Positions 22,402 to 32,847 of a DNA stretch of 64,000 bases are shown here, one piece after another (position 1 is the stretch's first letter; each line of letters starts with the position of its first letter). Source of the stretch: Gliomastix tumulicola (taxonomy: Eukaryota; Ascomycota; Sordariomycetes; Hypocreales; Bionectriaceae). A program made the position numbers and the translations under genes. The stretch lies in the NCBI GenBank assembly GCA_001599755.1, contig BCHX01000002.1:1426001-1490000 (forward strand), given 5' to 3'. The notes below the pieces were generated by a model. That model saw only the letters and a program-made list of their open reading frames with translations. It was not told the DNA's origin and did no database searches.

Positions 22402-22980
22402 AGGTGCGGCCGTGGGGTCCCGGTGGCGAGAAGGCCGGCAGCGGCTCCGGCTCCGTTCCCTCCTCCTCCGCCTCCTTCTGTGCCAGCAGCGCCGCCGCCA
22501 CCAACAACGGGCGTGCTGCGCAAGGAGCGGAGCCTGGGAACGATGGCCATGGCGAACAGGGACGGACCCGTGCCCGGGTATGGGCTCGGGCTCTACGCCT
22601 CGTCGTCCTACTCGTCCTCGTCCTCGGACATCGGCGACGGGCTGAAGCTCAACGAGGCCCATCCGCTGCCGCCGCCGCCGCCACCAGTCCCCACGGCGCC
22701 TGTACAGTTCCTCGACAAACGGAAGCGCGTCAAGGTGCGCGAGTCGCCCTACGCGGTCGGGGAGCTCCCGCGCATCATCCCGCCGCCGCCGCCGATCCCG
22801 GATCACAGTCACCCACCATCTCCCGGGTCGCGGAGCCCGCTGAGCCCCCTGCTGGCGAGGGTGGCGTCGAAGCGCAAGACTATCATGGATTATATCGACG
22901 GGTGGTGGGATCTTGGTCTGCTCGAGAAGAGGCAGACACTGCTTGGGAGGAACGGATCAGGGGGATCCAAGAAGGGTTAA
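22402..22980 (+). CDS. Same-frame proline-rich open region downstream of the MARVEL-like gene
   Basis: This stretch is in the reading frame of the preceding gene and is separated only by TGA. Its codons show the same strong preference for C and G at third positions. It contains Pro runs, a basic segment (FLDKRKRVKVRESPYAVGE), a second Pro run and an ordered-looking end (MDYIDGWWDLGLLEKRQ). Three explanations are possible. It may be an independent gene from ATG 22543 or 22549. It may be the C-terminus of a longer MARVEL isoform made by removing an intron that starts at the GTGAAG overlapping the stop; a 162-nt intron 22398-22559 keeps frame. Stop-codon readthrough is the third. I cannot decide between these. 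Confidence 0.5.
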   Translation, partial: RCGRGVPVARRPAAAPAPFPPPPPPSVPAAPPPPTTGVLRKERSLGTMAMANRDGPVPGYGLGLYASSSYSSSSSDIGDGLKLNEAHPLPPPPPPVPTAPVQFLDKRKRVKVRESPYAVGELPRIIPPPPPIPDHSHPPSPGSRSPLSPLLARVASKRKTIMDYIDGWWDLGLLEKRQTLLGRNGSGGSKKG

Positions 22981-23757
22981 TATTGACCAGGGGTTTGGTT
23001 CCAACAAAAAGGAGGCATTCTGTTCTTTGCTTTTCATCTCGTTTCTCTTGTAACTTTGCGTTTGTCAGCTGGATTGGAAGGAATCTCGGTTTAATGGATG
23101 GATGGATGCATGACGATGCTGGTGTAATGAGTTTGGATTTTAGACAGCATCAATCAATCAATGGACACGGAACTTGGCCAGGATAAAACTCCTTCTCACA
23201 CTTCTCAAACGCCGAAGGCAAATGAAAAGGCAACCACACCAAACACTGACGGCGCCCTCCGAAGACTGCTAAGATGCAGGATGGTGATACAGAATGGCAG
23301 ATGACGATGGCGACTCCAGGCGGTGTCGGGTAAGAGAAGGCGAATGTTGCAAGTGCGTCTCAACCGCTGACAAATCGGCAATTGCTATTTTCAAGGCCCG
23401 CTAGCCCAAGCACGGCCTAGCGCCCGGCGAGCTCCCAGCGCAGAGAGGAGGACCCTGGAAAACCCACTGAAGGCCTTCTGAGGGTCGAGGTTTTTGGAGG
23501 GGCAGAACGCTGATCGCATCCCCTGAGCGGCAGCGGCGACTTTTCCATGTTGGCGGGCGCAGAACCAACCCGCCACCGCCCGTCCAGCAAGCAAGCTAGC
23601 TAGCCCATCATTGTTTTGTTGGTTCTGCTTCTCCCACTCGCTTCGGCCCTTTCGCTGACAACTCTCCTCTCCCCTTTCTTCCTCTTACTCATTCATGTTC
23701 TCATGACATGATTGCCATAGGAGACCATTCGCCCGAACGCCCGCTGCTGTTGCCATC
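22981..23757. other. Intergenic, promoter of the Zn2Cys6 gene
   Basis: No gene is seen. Sequence near 23600-23700 becomes CT-rich ahead of the next start codon. An alternative upstream ATG is not in frame with the regulator. Confidence 0.4.
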
Positions 23758-25749
23758 ATGTCGATGCTGCGAAACTTCATGTCGCACAAGGTGCGCTCCA
23801 ACGCGGGCTGCTGGACCTGCCGCCTCCGCCGCAAGAAGTGCGACGAGCGGCGGCCCGTCTGCGACGGCTGCGGCGCGCTGGAGATCACATGCCACTTCGA
23901 GGACGAGAAGCCCGACTGGATGGACGGCGGCCCGCGCCAGAAGGCCATGGCCGACAAGATCAAGATGCAGGTCAAGAAGCAGGCCAGCCAGCGCCGGGAC
24001 CGCAAGTACATGGAGATCCTGCGCAACGGAACGACGATGAGCGTCGGCGAGGAGCCGGCTGCCGCCGCCGCCGCCGCCGCGGAGCTGCACGGGCAGATGT
24101 ACGTGCACCGGGGACAGCAGCATCAGTACCAGGCTGGTGGGCAGACTCACGTGTTGCAGGGGCACGACGGCGCTGGGGCGTCGCTCGTGAGCTTGGACAA
24201 GCACCTCACACCCCCGTCGAGCCATACGAGCGGTGCCTCGCCAGACGAGATGCCCTGGTCGGGCCAGTTCTTTGAGAACAACCAGCAACCGCAGCAACCG
24301 CAGCAGAACCAGCAGCAGCAGCAGAGCCAGCTCCAACAGCAGTCACAGAACCAACTCGACGACGACGACAGCACCCTCGAATCCGACGTCCACTTCGTCA
24401 TGATCTACCTCGACTACGTCTTCCCCTACCTCTTCCCGCACTACCGCCCCCCCGTGCTCGCCGGCGGCCGCGGCTGGGTCCTCGAGAAGCTCCAGAGCAA
24501 CAAGACCGTGTTCCACACCGCCATATCCCTCGCGTCGTACTTCTTCGGCGTCATGCTCGCCGACGACGACGCGGGCCACAGCGAGTGCGTCGCGCGCATG
24601 GGCAACAAGCTCCAGGCGCAGGTCGAGAAGGGGCTGCGCGAGCTCCAGCGCGAGATGTCGTCCGTGTGCAACAACGGCTTCCACATCCGCGACGGCCTGT
24701 CGGTGATGCAGAGCATCACGCAGATGGTCATCTTCGAGCTCGCGACGAACAACAAGGAGACGTGGAAGGTCCACCTCGAGGCCGCCTTCGCCCTGTTCAC
24801 CAAACTCATCCCGGATCCGGCGCAGTGGACCGAGACGCTGCACAGCGTGGCCTCGCCCCGCTGGCCGCCGCCGAGCCTGGGCGAGCAGCGCCGGCCCTGG
24901 AGCACCGACCAGGCCGCGCTGCGCTTCTACACGGCCAACCTGATGCTCATGGACGTCATGTCGAGCATCACGCTCGAGCGCGCCCCGCGGCTGCAGCGCT
25001 ACCACGACACCGTCATCCCGGGCGTCTTCACCAAGGAGTCGCGCACCAAGGGCCAGACCGCCGGGCCCATCTTCATGGACGAGTTCGTCGGCCTGCACAA
25101 CTGGATCGTGCGCGTCATCGGCGAGGTCGCGACCCTCGACGCCTGGAAGAAGGAGCAGCTGGCTGGCTGCGCCGGTCTCTGCCAGGACACCCTCCTCGCT
25201 CGCGCCCAGCCCCTCATCGCCTCCATCACCGCCAGCCTGCCCGGGCTCGAGGAGCAGGCCGAGATCGGCCGGTCCTCGCCCTCGTCCTCGGCCCTCGCCA
25301 ACATCGTCGAGGACCCCTTCCCGCACATGGAGCCCGTCGTCACTGAGAAGCTCGAGGGCTTCCACCCGACCATGGCCGCCCACAACGCCCTCTGGCTGCG
25401 CGCCACCCTCGTCTACCTCTACACCGTCGTCCACGGCTGGCAGCCCCAGCACCCGGACATCCGCTCCCACGTCGCCGTCCTCACCTGCTGCATTGACGCC
25501 CTGCCCCGGAGCTCCTGCCTCCGTGGCCTCGTCTGGCCCTTCCTCGTCGCGGGTTGTCTGGCCCCGGCCGAGGACGAGGAGAGGTTCCGCGCCGCCGCCC
25601 GGAGGCTCGGCCCGTTGCAGGTCTTCGGGCTGCTCAAGGAGGCCTTCGAGATCATGCAGAAGGTGTGGTCGTGCCGCGATCAGATCGACGAAAGCTGGGA
25701 TTTCGCACAGTGTCTGAGGATACTCGGTCACCGGTCTCTTCTGGCTTGA
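23758..25749 (+). CDS. Zn(II)2Cys6 transcription factor with fungal-specific C-terminal domain
   Basis: A single exon encodes 663 aa. The binuclear zinc cluster is at residues 18-45 (CX2CX6CX6CX2CX6C: C18, C21, C28, C35, C38, C45) and is followed by a basic linker (DGGPRQKAMADKIKMQVKKQ). A low-complexity segment follows with an Ala run (about 100-107) and a Gln-rich stretch (about 178-200). The remainder, about 205-660, is a helical regulatory region of the Fungal_trans_2 kind (FAT-like, DDSTLESDVHFVMIYLDYVFPYLFP...). The zinc-cluster linker resembles that of the Neurospora acr-2 acriflavine-resistance regulator, but I would not assign a target on this basis. It lies 2.4 kb from the nearest end of a copper transporter gene; a regulatory link is speculative. 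Confidence 0.88.
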   Translation: MSMLRNFMSHKVRSNAGCWTCRLRRKKCDERRPVCDGCGALEITCHFEDEKPDWMDGGPRQKAMADKIKMQVKKQASQRRDRKYMEILRNGTTMSVGEEPAAAAAAAAELHGQMYVHRGQQHQYQAGGQTHVLQGHDGAGASLVSLDKHLTPPSSHTSGASPDEMPWSGQFFENNQQPQQPQQNQQQQQSQLQQQSQNQLDDDDSTLESDVHFVMIYLDYVFPYLFPHYRPPVLAGGRGWVLEKLQSNKTVFHTAISLASYFFGVMLADDDAGHSECVARMGNKLQAQVEKGLRELQREMSSVCNNGFHIRDGLSVMQSITQMVIFELATNNKETWKVHLEAAFALFTKLIPDPAQWTETLHSVASPRWPPPSLGEQRRPWSTDQAALRFYTANLMLMDVMSSITLERAPRLQRYHDTVIPGVFTKESRTKGQTAGPIFMDEFVGLHNWIVRVIGEVATLDAWKKEQLAGCAGLCQDTLLARAQPLIASITASLPGLEEQAEIGRSSPSSSALANIVEDPFPHMEPVVTEKLEGFHPTMAAHNALWLRATLVYLYTVVHGWQPQHPDIRSHVAVLTCCIDALPRSSCLRGLVWPFLVAGCLAPAEDEERFRAAARRLGPLQVFGLLKEAFEIMQKVWSCRDQIDESWDFAQCLRILGHRSLLA

Positions 25750-26194
25750 GATCAGCCTGCCTACCTTACTTCTAATACTCCTGATTGATACCTTTTGCTT
25801 CATCTACCCTTCTATATCCCCGGGGCAGGCGCCGGCTTTCTTAGACTTATATATCTTGGCACGTGTAATGACGGGATGGGATTTTTCTCGGATTAAAAGG
25901 TTTTATTGTGAGACGGGACGACCATCTACTTGTGTTTACACCATGTATAACTCACTGATGGAGTACTAGTATCTATAACTAACGGCGTCTTTGTCTTTTG
26001 TTAATAAAGGATAGAACAACTTTAACGGATAACCAGACCATTGAACTAATACTCGTGCAGCAATTCTGAATCGCAGACGACAATACTAAATAAGTAGCCA
26101 ACCTGATTCAATATGTTGGCTTCATACCATCAACGCGCCCTCCGACGCACCCTTGACCGTCCCCGACACACCAGCTGGACCCAGGCCGACGGTC
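25750..26194. other. Intergenic, convergent 3' regions
   Basis: AT-rich sequence between two converging genes, presumably their 3' UTRs. Nothing else is seen. Confidence 0.4.
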
Positions 26195-27767
26195 TCAGGC
26201 AACAACGTCGGCTGGCTGTCCGTGGCCCATGTAGTACATCTTCTTGTCCCACTGGAAGAGGAAAGACCCAAAGAAAATGCCGAGGCAGATGGAGATGATG
26301 ATGTAGATGTTCATGTACATGGCTACAGACACGAGAAAGTCAGCATCACATGTCGTTGAGACCAGAGCCAGAATCGCGAGGGACTGTCTGCTTACCGAAG
26401 AGCATGAGGAAGAAAGCGAGGACGAATTGAGCTGAATGAAGAAGTGATCGGAGCATGGTTTGCCAAAAGGTCGGCCTGAACTCCTTCACCTCGGGTGGCA
26501 GGAACATCTCCATGTGAGGGGGTTGCCCCCCGTTCGGATCAGCTGCCACCTTTTCTCTTTCTCCTCTATTGGCACCGGCGTCGTCTTCTTGAGCCACTCC
26601 AGGCTCTCCAGCTTGAACGGCATTATCATTGTTCTCGGGCATCCCATCTTCACGGGGAGGAGCAGGTCGGATGGCATCGGGCTGGCTGCTAGCTGCGGAC
26701 GCGGAACGACGAGCAGCCACTGATGTAGACCGGCTGGATATTCTCGAGGGGCCGGCTTCGGCCTGTGGACGAGCTTGGGCCATTGCACCAATATTGACGG
26801 CCTCAGGGGCTGTCAGAGCAGACGCGCTCCGACCCGAAGACGAGGGACCAGCAGCTCCAGAGGCTCCCTGCGTCCCAACAGCATCACCAGGACCTCCAGC
26901 CGCGGGCAATTCCCTGTTAGCTTCCTGGTGGCCGGCTTCAGCAGTTCCTTCGGGGGCAGGTAAAGCACCAGAAGCAGTAGCAGCTCCATCAGCGCCATTA
27001 TTCGCCTGGACAGCATCGCCGGCTTCCAGGGGACCACCTTCAGCAGCTTCGGCAGGGCCCCTTCCCTGAGCCCTTTCATTCACCAGCCTCGCTAAAAGTA
27101 CTTCTTTGATGGCTCTGATAGCCTGGTTGGTGTTCTCCACGGTCAATCCTGCGACCGCCACTTCCCGCTGTATTCGATTCTGCGCATCTTCATCCGCTCT
27201 CGCGGCTCGCTCCCTACCCCGTCTTTGCTGATATGCCTCTTGTCTCTGTTGAATGTAGTCCTCCCTCTCTGGATCACTTCTTTCCTTCTCCTTCTGCAGC
27301 GCATGGTCGTTGAGAAGAAAGCGATCAAGCTCCTCGGTGCCCCGCCGCGTGCACTCCAACAGCATCGCGATGATCACGGCGGCGATGCAGGCGGCGGTGA
27401 AGCCGTGCGAGTGGGGGATCTGCAGAGTCTCGGAGAAGAAGCAGGCGCCGGTGGTGTAGTTGTTGAGCAGCATGGACATCCTGCACGGGACGTCCTTCAT
27501 GTGGTAGGTGCCGTGGCCGTCGGGGTACCATGTCGAGTTGCTGTCGCCCCGGGTCCAGTTTGCCCATGGTGAGGTGTAGTTGGGCTCGATCAAGGGCTTG
27601 TTCAGCTCCGAGTTGCCTGAGCTGCAGCCGCAGCCTCTCGCGGTCAGGTCGGAGAGGGATTCGTTGTGTGACAGCTCGACTGTGACGTCGTGGTCTGGGA
27701 GGTTGTCGATAGCCATATTGTTGACAATGCAAAGCCAGTGGCTGGGAGTGATATTGTGACGATGCAA
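26195..27767 (-). CDS. CTR-family copper transporter with a very long cytosolic loop
   Basis: Exons on the minus strand are 27767-26396 and 26322-26195, giving 499 aa. CTR proteins form trimers that import Cu(I). The family core is seen as CRMSMLLNNYTTGACF (about 95-110), TM1 at about 122-138, and TM2-TM3 split by the intron. The MxxxM selectivity motif is M455 and M459 (MLFAM), and the TM3 GxxxG packing motif is G472 and G476 (GIFFG). Between TM1 and TM2 lie about 285 residues, coiled-coil-like and charged near 150-230, then Ala/Pro/Gly-rich and disordered. Ordinary CTR proteins have a far shorter loop. The extracellular N-terminus has several N-glycosylation sequons and a CGC pair but no Met-rich repeats. 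ATG 27716 is an alternative start that would shorten it by 17 residues. Confidence 0.88.
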
Positions 27768-28294
27768 GCCGGAATGTTACAGACCAGATGATATAGAGGA
27801 TGATGATCTGGTTGTGTAAGTCTCTTGTCTACCTTTGGCAGATAAACAAGGGGAACGAGAGGCTGCCCTATACTCTTTCGTCAGCCGAGAGCAGAGGGTG
27901 TGTTGAGGAAAGAAGTATCTTGAAACAGCCTTCGATTATCGCCCCCAGATGAGGAAGGCACTGGTGTTAACTGGGGAGGCAGGAGGGACCTGCCATGGTT
28001 TCCAGCCCCCATCATGCTTGAACCTTGATCGCTCTAAAAGCCTCCTGAATTCAGCCCAGCAACCCTGGAACGCCTCTTTTCCAGCAGGCTCTGAAGGACA
28101 TTGAGGTACCGCTCTCGCATTCGGTATGAGTCCATTCCATTATTTTCGCCCAGAATTCTATCACTCCGTGAGTGCCTATGGTTAAGGGAGTCGGCAATAA
28201 ATCATGTCTGTGTCCTATGCCCTCCGGCCAGCCTCCTGAAGAACGATCCCATCACCCATCACACTCCCCCCCCCTGTTCTCCCCTCAACCCCAT
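27768..28294. other. Intergenic
   Basis: Promoter side of the copper transporter gene and 3' side of the small lipid-anchored protein gene. A run of eleven C residues precedes 28275. No gene is seen. Confidence 0.4.
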
Positions 28295-28975
28295 TCAGTT
28301 CTCATCCTCCTTACGCTCCCCGTCCTCCTTCTTATCCTCCGTCTTGTCCTTCTTGGACTTGGCGCTGGAGCTTGAACTAGAGCTGGAGCTCGACGACGAC
28401 GACGATGACTTGTTCGACTTCTTGGACTTGTGACTCGCGTTCTCGAGTCCCTCGTCTAGACGGTACTCCGCCGCTCTAAGCGGCTCATCGGAAGAAATAA
28501 CCGGCTACCCTTGGGTAAAAACGCAAGGCGAAGAGAAATCAAATGGTTAATTTTCGTGTTCCCCCGTTTTCTCTCCATCCTCTCTCTCCCCACCCCCCTC
28601 TTCACGTCTTCTCAAACGCAAAGTCCCGGACGATTGGCTCACTAGGTACCTGCTCTGTGACAACCGGCGGCGGCGACGAGGGCCCCGCGGATGCGCTTCC
28701 TGAAGCTATAGCAGTTGACGGGTTGGGCGTCAGGGGCGAGACGGACGAGGAGCTGTCGGACTGGACGGGCGGGAGCTCCGGGGGCGTGGTGAGGGCGACG
28801 CCGATGTCCTGAGGCTGGGGCGCTGATGACGCTTGCGTGGCGGATGTTCTATGTATCGGAATGGTCAGTTAATCTCCAGTGCCTCAAGCCTAGAGGACAC
28901 GGCATACGGGTCAGCGACAGGCTGGGGCCCAGGAGTGTCGGGCTCCTGATCGTGCTTCGAGTGACAGCAACCCAT
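28295..28975 (-). CDS. Small predicted N-myristoylated/palmitoylated protein with Ser- and Lys-rich tail
   Basis: The proposed exons on the minus strand are 28975-28908, 28848-28606 and 28475-28295, giving 163 aa. The start MGCCHSKHDQ is a strong dual-acylation signal (Gly2 myristoyl, Cys3/Cys4 palmitoyl), so the protein is probably membrane-anchored from the cytosolic face. The middle is Ser/Pro/Thr-rich and disordered. Exon 2 ends in RDFAFEKT, and exon 3 continues AAEYRLDEGLENASHKSKKSNK, then a Ser run and a Lys/Glu/Asp-rich end. The first intron (59 nt, GTATGC donor, ACATAG acceptor) is well supported. The second (130 nt, GTGAAG donor, CTTAG acceptor) is weaker; without it a stop at 28604-28602 gives a 104-aa protein. 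I do not recognise the family. Confidence 0.6.
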
Positions 28976-29720
28976 GGTAACGGGCAATTCGAACGAGGGT
29001 AGATGAACGGTGGGATGGATGGTGATCGTTTTGCGGCCGCAATTCAACCCGTCTCGGAGGTATTTATCAACAAAAAGTAGAAAAAAGTATCCCAGAAAAA
29101 AAGGCGAGGTTGGGAAGCTGGTAAGTCGGATGCACAGTTGCTCTTAAGCTCTCAAGCAGGCTGCGATGTGAAGACCCAACTCGAAGCGTGAAGTGAGGAG
29201 GGAAATCAAGAGAGTCATCCACCCCCGAATGGCCTACTGAATAGGTGATTCAGAGCAGGCAAACAGCGCGGCCGTTCTGCATCAGGCGCAAACAATTGTG
29301 AGGCGCAGGTGAGAGCAGACTGAATGGAGAGACAGCGAGACATGAACCACAGAAAAAGGGGGCGTTTGTGGCTTTGTTCTCGTATCACCACAAAGTCCCA
29401 GGCATCGATTTGTGCGGGAGGGAAAATCAGAGGTGCAGCCAAGTCTCACAATTCATGAGTCAATCGTCGTAAGCTACTGTCCAAGGGAAACATGTTTCCT
29501 TCTGAGACAGTTGTCCGTGTGTATGGGACCGTAGCAAACAAAGAAGTCGTCGTGAGGGGAAGAGATAGTAGTGAAGGGAAGGGAGGGGGAATAGGGAAGA
29601 AAAATATGATTCATCATATACGCATCCGCTCGTCCCGATGACAATGGCTCATTGTCCATCCAATACATTCATTTCAAAAGTCACACACACACACACAGCG
29701 GTTTCCCCTCCCCCAATTTC
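28976..29720. other. Intergenic
   Basis: 5' side of the lipid-anchored protein gene and 3' side of the hemerythrin-like gene. It contains a (CA) microsatellite at about 29681-29697. No gene is seen. Confidence 0.4.
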
Positions 29721-30712
29721 TTACAGCTCGTCACGCAGCACCTCCCTCTCCTTGGGCCCAAACTGCAGCGCGTACAGCTCCCGCGGCCTCCCCTGCCCGT
29801 CGCAGCTCGCAAACTTCCACCACGCGCCGTACCACGAGCCCGCGAGGTTGACCAGGCCCCAGCGGATCGGCGCCGGCATGGGCGGCCAGTTCTTCCAGAG
29901 CCCGCCCTCGGCCGTGGCGTCGAGGTTGAGCAGGAAGAAGGGCACGACGTCCAGGGTGCCCGCCTTGGTGACCGTCTTCTTGCCCCAGGCCTTGAAGATG
30001 GCGGACGCCGCCGCGGCCTCGGGGCTGCCTTCGGCCGGCGCTTTGGGGTGGGAGGCCATGGCGGCGATGATGGGGATCTCGTGGTGGAAGTGGTGCTCGA
30101 AGGGCTCGCGGAAGGAGTCCATGATGCGGAGGAGCTCGGCGCCGGAGAAGGCGGTGGGAGAGGGCAGGGTGGTGAGATACTTGTTGAATTCAGCCAGTCC
30201 GGACAGGAAGGACTCTGGTTTTTGATGTTAGAAAAGTGCGAACCCATCGCCGTTTCATCCATGAGTGTCGCCTCACCGTGCTCCTCGTGCGTCTCAGCCC
30301 AGATCTTATCATCCCCGAGTATCTCCTCCACCTTGGTGAACAGATTCGCCTCCTCGTCATCGTGGTGCGACTTCACAAACCGGAACCAGGTCTGCGCATA
30401 CCCGACAAAGGCAGCCTTGTCGGCATCCGGGACATGGGGAGCCTGCAGGTAGATAGAGTTGAACCCGCGGATGATGGAGTTGTGCAGCAGCGCCATGTGT
30501 GTGGCGCCCGTAGTGAACAGATCCGTTGCCGGCTTCCCGCTCTCGGCCGCCTCGAACTGCGGCGTCGTGATGAGCTTCATGGGGCCGTCGGCCCAGGGGC
30601 TCGAGGTGTGGCGTGGGACGGAGGTCATGGTGAGTGGTGAGTTCTGAAAGAAGAAGATGGCTGCGAGGGTCTGGATGGTGAGGAAGAGGAAGAGGCGGAC
30701 GAGGACCGCCAT
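29721..30712 (-). CDS. Hemerythrin-like (HHE domain) protein with N-terminal membrane anchor
   Basis: Exons on the minus strand are 30712-30277 and 30214-29721, giving 309 aa. A hydrophobic segment (about residues 3-24) suggests a signal anchor. The four-helix hemerythrin-like domain follows (about 60-230), with the likely diiron ligands in HMALLHNSI, HHDDEEANLF, HEEH and FEHHFHHEIP. The C-terminal 80 residues (FFLLNLDAT, WYGAWWKFASCDGQGRPRELY) are conserved-looking but outside the domain. Fungal proteins of this type are poorly characterised; iron or oxygen sensing and binding is inferred from the domain only. If translation starts at residue 29 (MTSVPRH) the anchor is lost and the protein would be cytosolic. 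Confidence 0.85.
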
Positions 30713-31250
30713 GGTGAGTGAGGGTGACGTATGACTGATGAAGCAGCTGCAGTGGTGTGATTCTGGCCAGCTTCAGCGAGCGAATGGGATGCTGATTAAA
30801 TGGAGCTTTGTGATTGGTCTGGAGGTGCGGAAGTCAGGAATGATGACAGGACCCCTGTTCTTGGGTCTCTGGGGGTTAACCAGGGTTGAGGTCGTATCTA
30901 ATACAGCTTCATGCATTACCCTAAACTGTCGAATCAATCCAGCCCGTGCAAGTCTAGCACATCTAGATTACCTAGGGACACCCCTTGAAACTGCCGTAAC
31001 AATCGTACAGTTATCGTAAATTATGGTTGTGTAGCTCTATCTCCAAGAAATTCCAACGTGTAGGACCGTAAGGGGCGGCGTACGACGCCCAGTTTGCATG
31101 GCAATCAGACCATTCCTGTCTTCCGTACACCATTCCCGAAAAAACGCCGGTTCCGAGGCTGCCAATTTACCCAGGTAAATACTAGTAATGAAACAAATAC
31201 ATGTCGCATCTCTTGTGATATATGCTCCCCCCCGGCCCTCTTCTCGGGTG
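30713..31250. other. Intergenic
   Basis: Promoter region of the hemerythrin-like gene and the 3' end of the ZIP transporter gene. No gene is seen. Confidence 0.4.
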
Positions 31251-32847
31251 CTATGCAAACGCACCGACAATCGCCATCATCAGGGCCCCCACGATCACGG
31301 CCAGGTACGCCCGCAACCGCTTCTTGCCCCTCAGCACCTTGTAACTCTTCTCCGTCAGGAAGTCCTCTGCCAGCAGCTGCACCAGCCCGGCGTAGAGTAG
31401 CAGGCCCGACGAGATGGCGTTCATGAACCCCACCACGAGCAGGCCGCCCATGCTCTGCGGGTCGTACAGCTTGTGCACGATGAGCCCGATGGCCTGCCCG
31501 ATCGGTGTCGTGAGCCCGTAGGCGAGCACCATCAGCCATGGGCGGAACGACTTGCGTGGGAACTGGATGGCTGCGATGCGGCTGCCCAGCGCGAGGCCCT
31601 CGAAGGACTGGTGGAAGCTGATGGCGATGAGGAAGACGACAAAGGCCGGGCCCGTCGAGACGGAAATAGCCATGCCGATAAAGACGCTGTGGAAGAGGAT
31701 GCCGGCCTCGAGGAGGAGGCATTGAAGCATGAGGCGCTTCTGTTCTTCTGGGCTGGCGACCCGGGGCGTCTGTGGCTCCTCTTCCGGCTCCGCGCGGCTG
31801 TCGCTGCCCGGGTGGAGCGAGGACCCCATGGATGCAGGGTCGAGCTCTGTCATGTCGAGATCCAGATCCGAATCCCCATCATCCGTATCGTCGCCAGCGT
31901 CACGGCCCAGTTTCTTGGTGCCGTTTTCTCGCAGCGCTGGGCTCGACCCAGGGAGAGGGGAGATACCCGCCACCAGGCCGTCCGCCGCGCCGTCCAGATC
32001 CAGCCGGTCGGGCCGGCGCGCGGCACGTCTGCCGGCCAACGTGGCTGGAGCATGCGATGTCTCCTGAAGAGGAATCTGGCTCGTCTCCTCGCCGTCCTCG
32101 CTCCCGTCCCAGTAGTGGTGAGCATGTGAGTGTGAATGCCCGGCCCCGCGCGCCGTCAGATACGACTCGACGCCCACGACCATAATGGCCGAGACCATGG
32201 CAATGAACCCCGGCAGCGGCGTGTACCCTTCGCTGAAGAAGTACGGCAAGCACGGGTCTGTCAGGGACTCAAATGCCATGGGCAGCAGGTGCACAAAGGC
32301 CGTCGCCAGCAACACGCCCGTGCCCACATGCTGGCAGTAGAATATGATGCTCTTGCGTCGGCCGCCCGTTGTCGTCCGTCGGGAGAGTAAGGGGAAGCCG
32401 CAGCAGGCGGTGCTGAGGGCGAGGATCAGGAAGAGGGCGAAGACGTGGGCGGCGGTGTCGTACCAGCCCCTATCCCTCGTGCCGCACTCGGGCTTGGGCG
32501 GCGCATCTTGCTGTCGTCGTCGAAGTTCGGCGAGGAGGAAGTCCGTTGGGATGTTGGACCAGGAAGCTTCGTCATTCGGAGCGGCTGGAGAAACGGCGCA
32601 CAAAGTCAGCAAGATGTAATGTCAATGGAAGATACGAGATGACGAGATGGATGGGAAGTGCCACGGACTCCCGTATCATCATCATCATCATCATCATCCT
32701 CATCCTCATCGTCATCATCGGAAATTCAGGGATGACGGGTCTGGAGAGTGGGAGGAACATGTGGGAGCCAGCCGATGGGGCAGATGGATGATGATGGGGT
32801 TCTGGGAGGGACACGCTACCTGTAGCCGACTCGACGAAGCCACTCAT
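31251..32847 (-). CDS. ZIP-family zinc/iron transporter
   Basis: Exons on the minus strand are 32847-32820 and 32584-31251, giving 453 aa. ZIP proteins move Zn(II) or Fe(II) into the cytosol. About eight hydrophobic helices are visible. The His-rich metal-binding motif HSHSHAHH lies between TM3 and TM4, followed by a long acidic cytosolic loop (about 175-290). The signature helix has SFHQSFEGLALGSR with paired His and Glu, and a preceding helix has HSVFIGMAI. The C-terminus (MMAIVGAFA) ends outside the membrane as is usual. The first exon is only 28 nt, and the 235-nt intron holds an (ATC) microsatellite at 32675-32698. Yeast Zrt1-like regulation by a zinc-responsive factor is possible but not visible in sequence. 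Confidence 0.93.
32675..32718 (+). repeat. (ATC)n microsatellite in ZIP gene intron
   Basis: Eight perfect ATC units run from 32675 to 32698, followed by imperfect CATC/CATCCT copies to about 32718. The repeat lies inside the first intron of the ZIP transporter gene. Confidence 0.9.
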
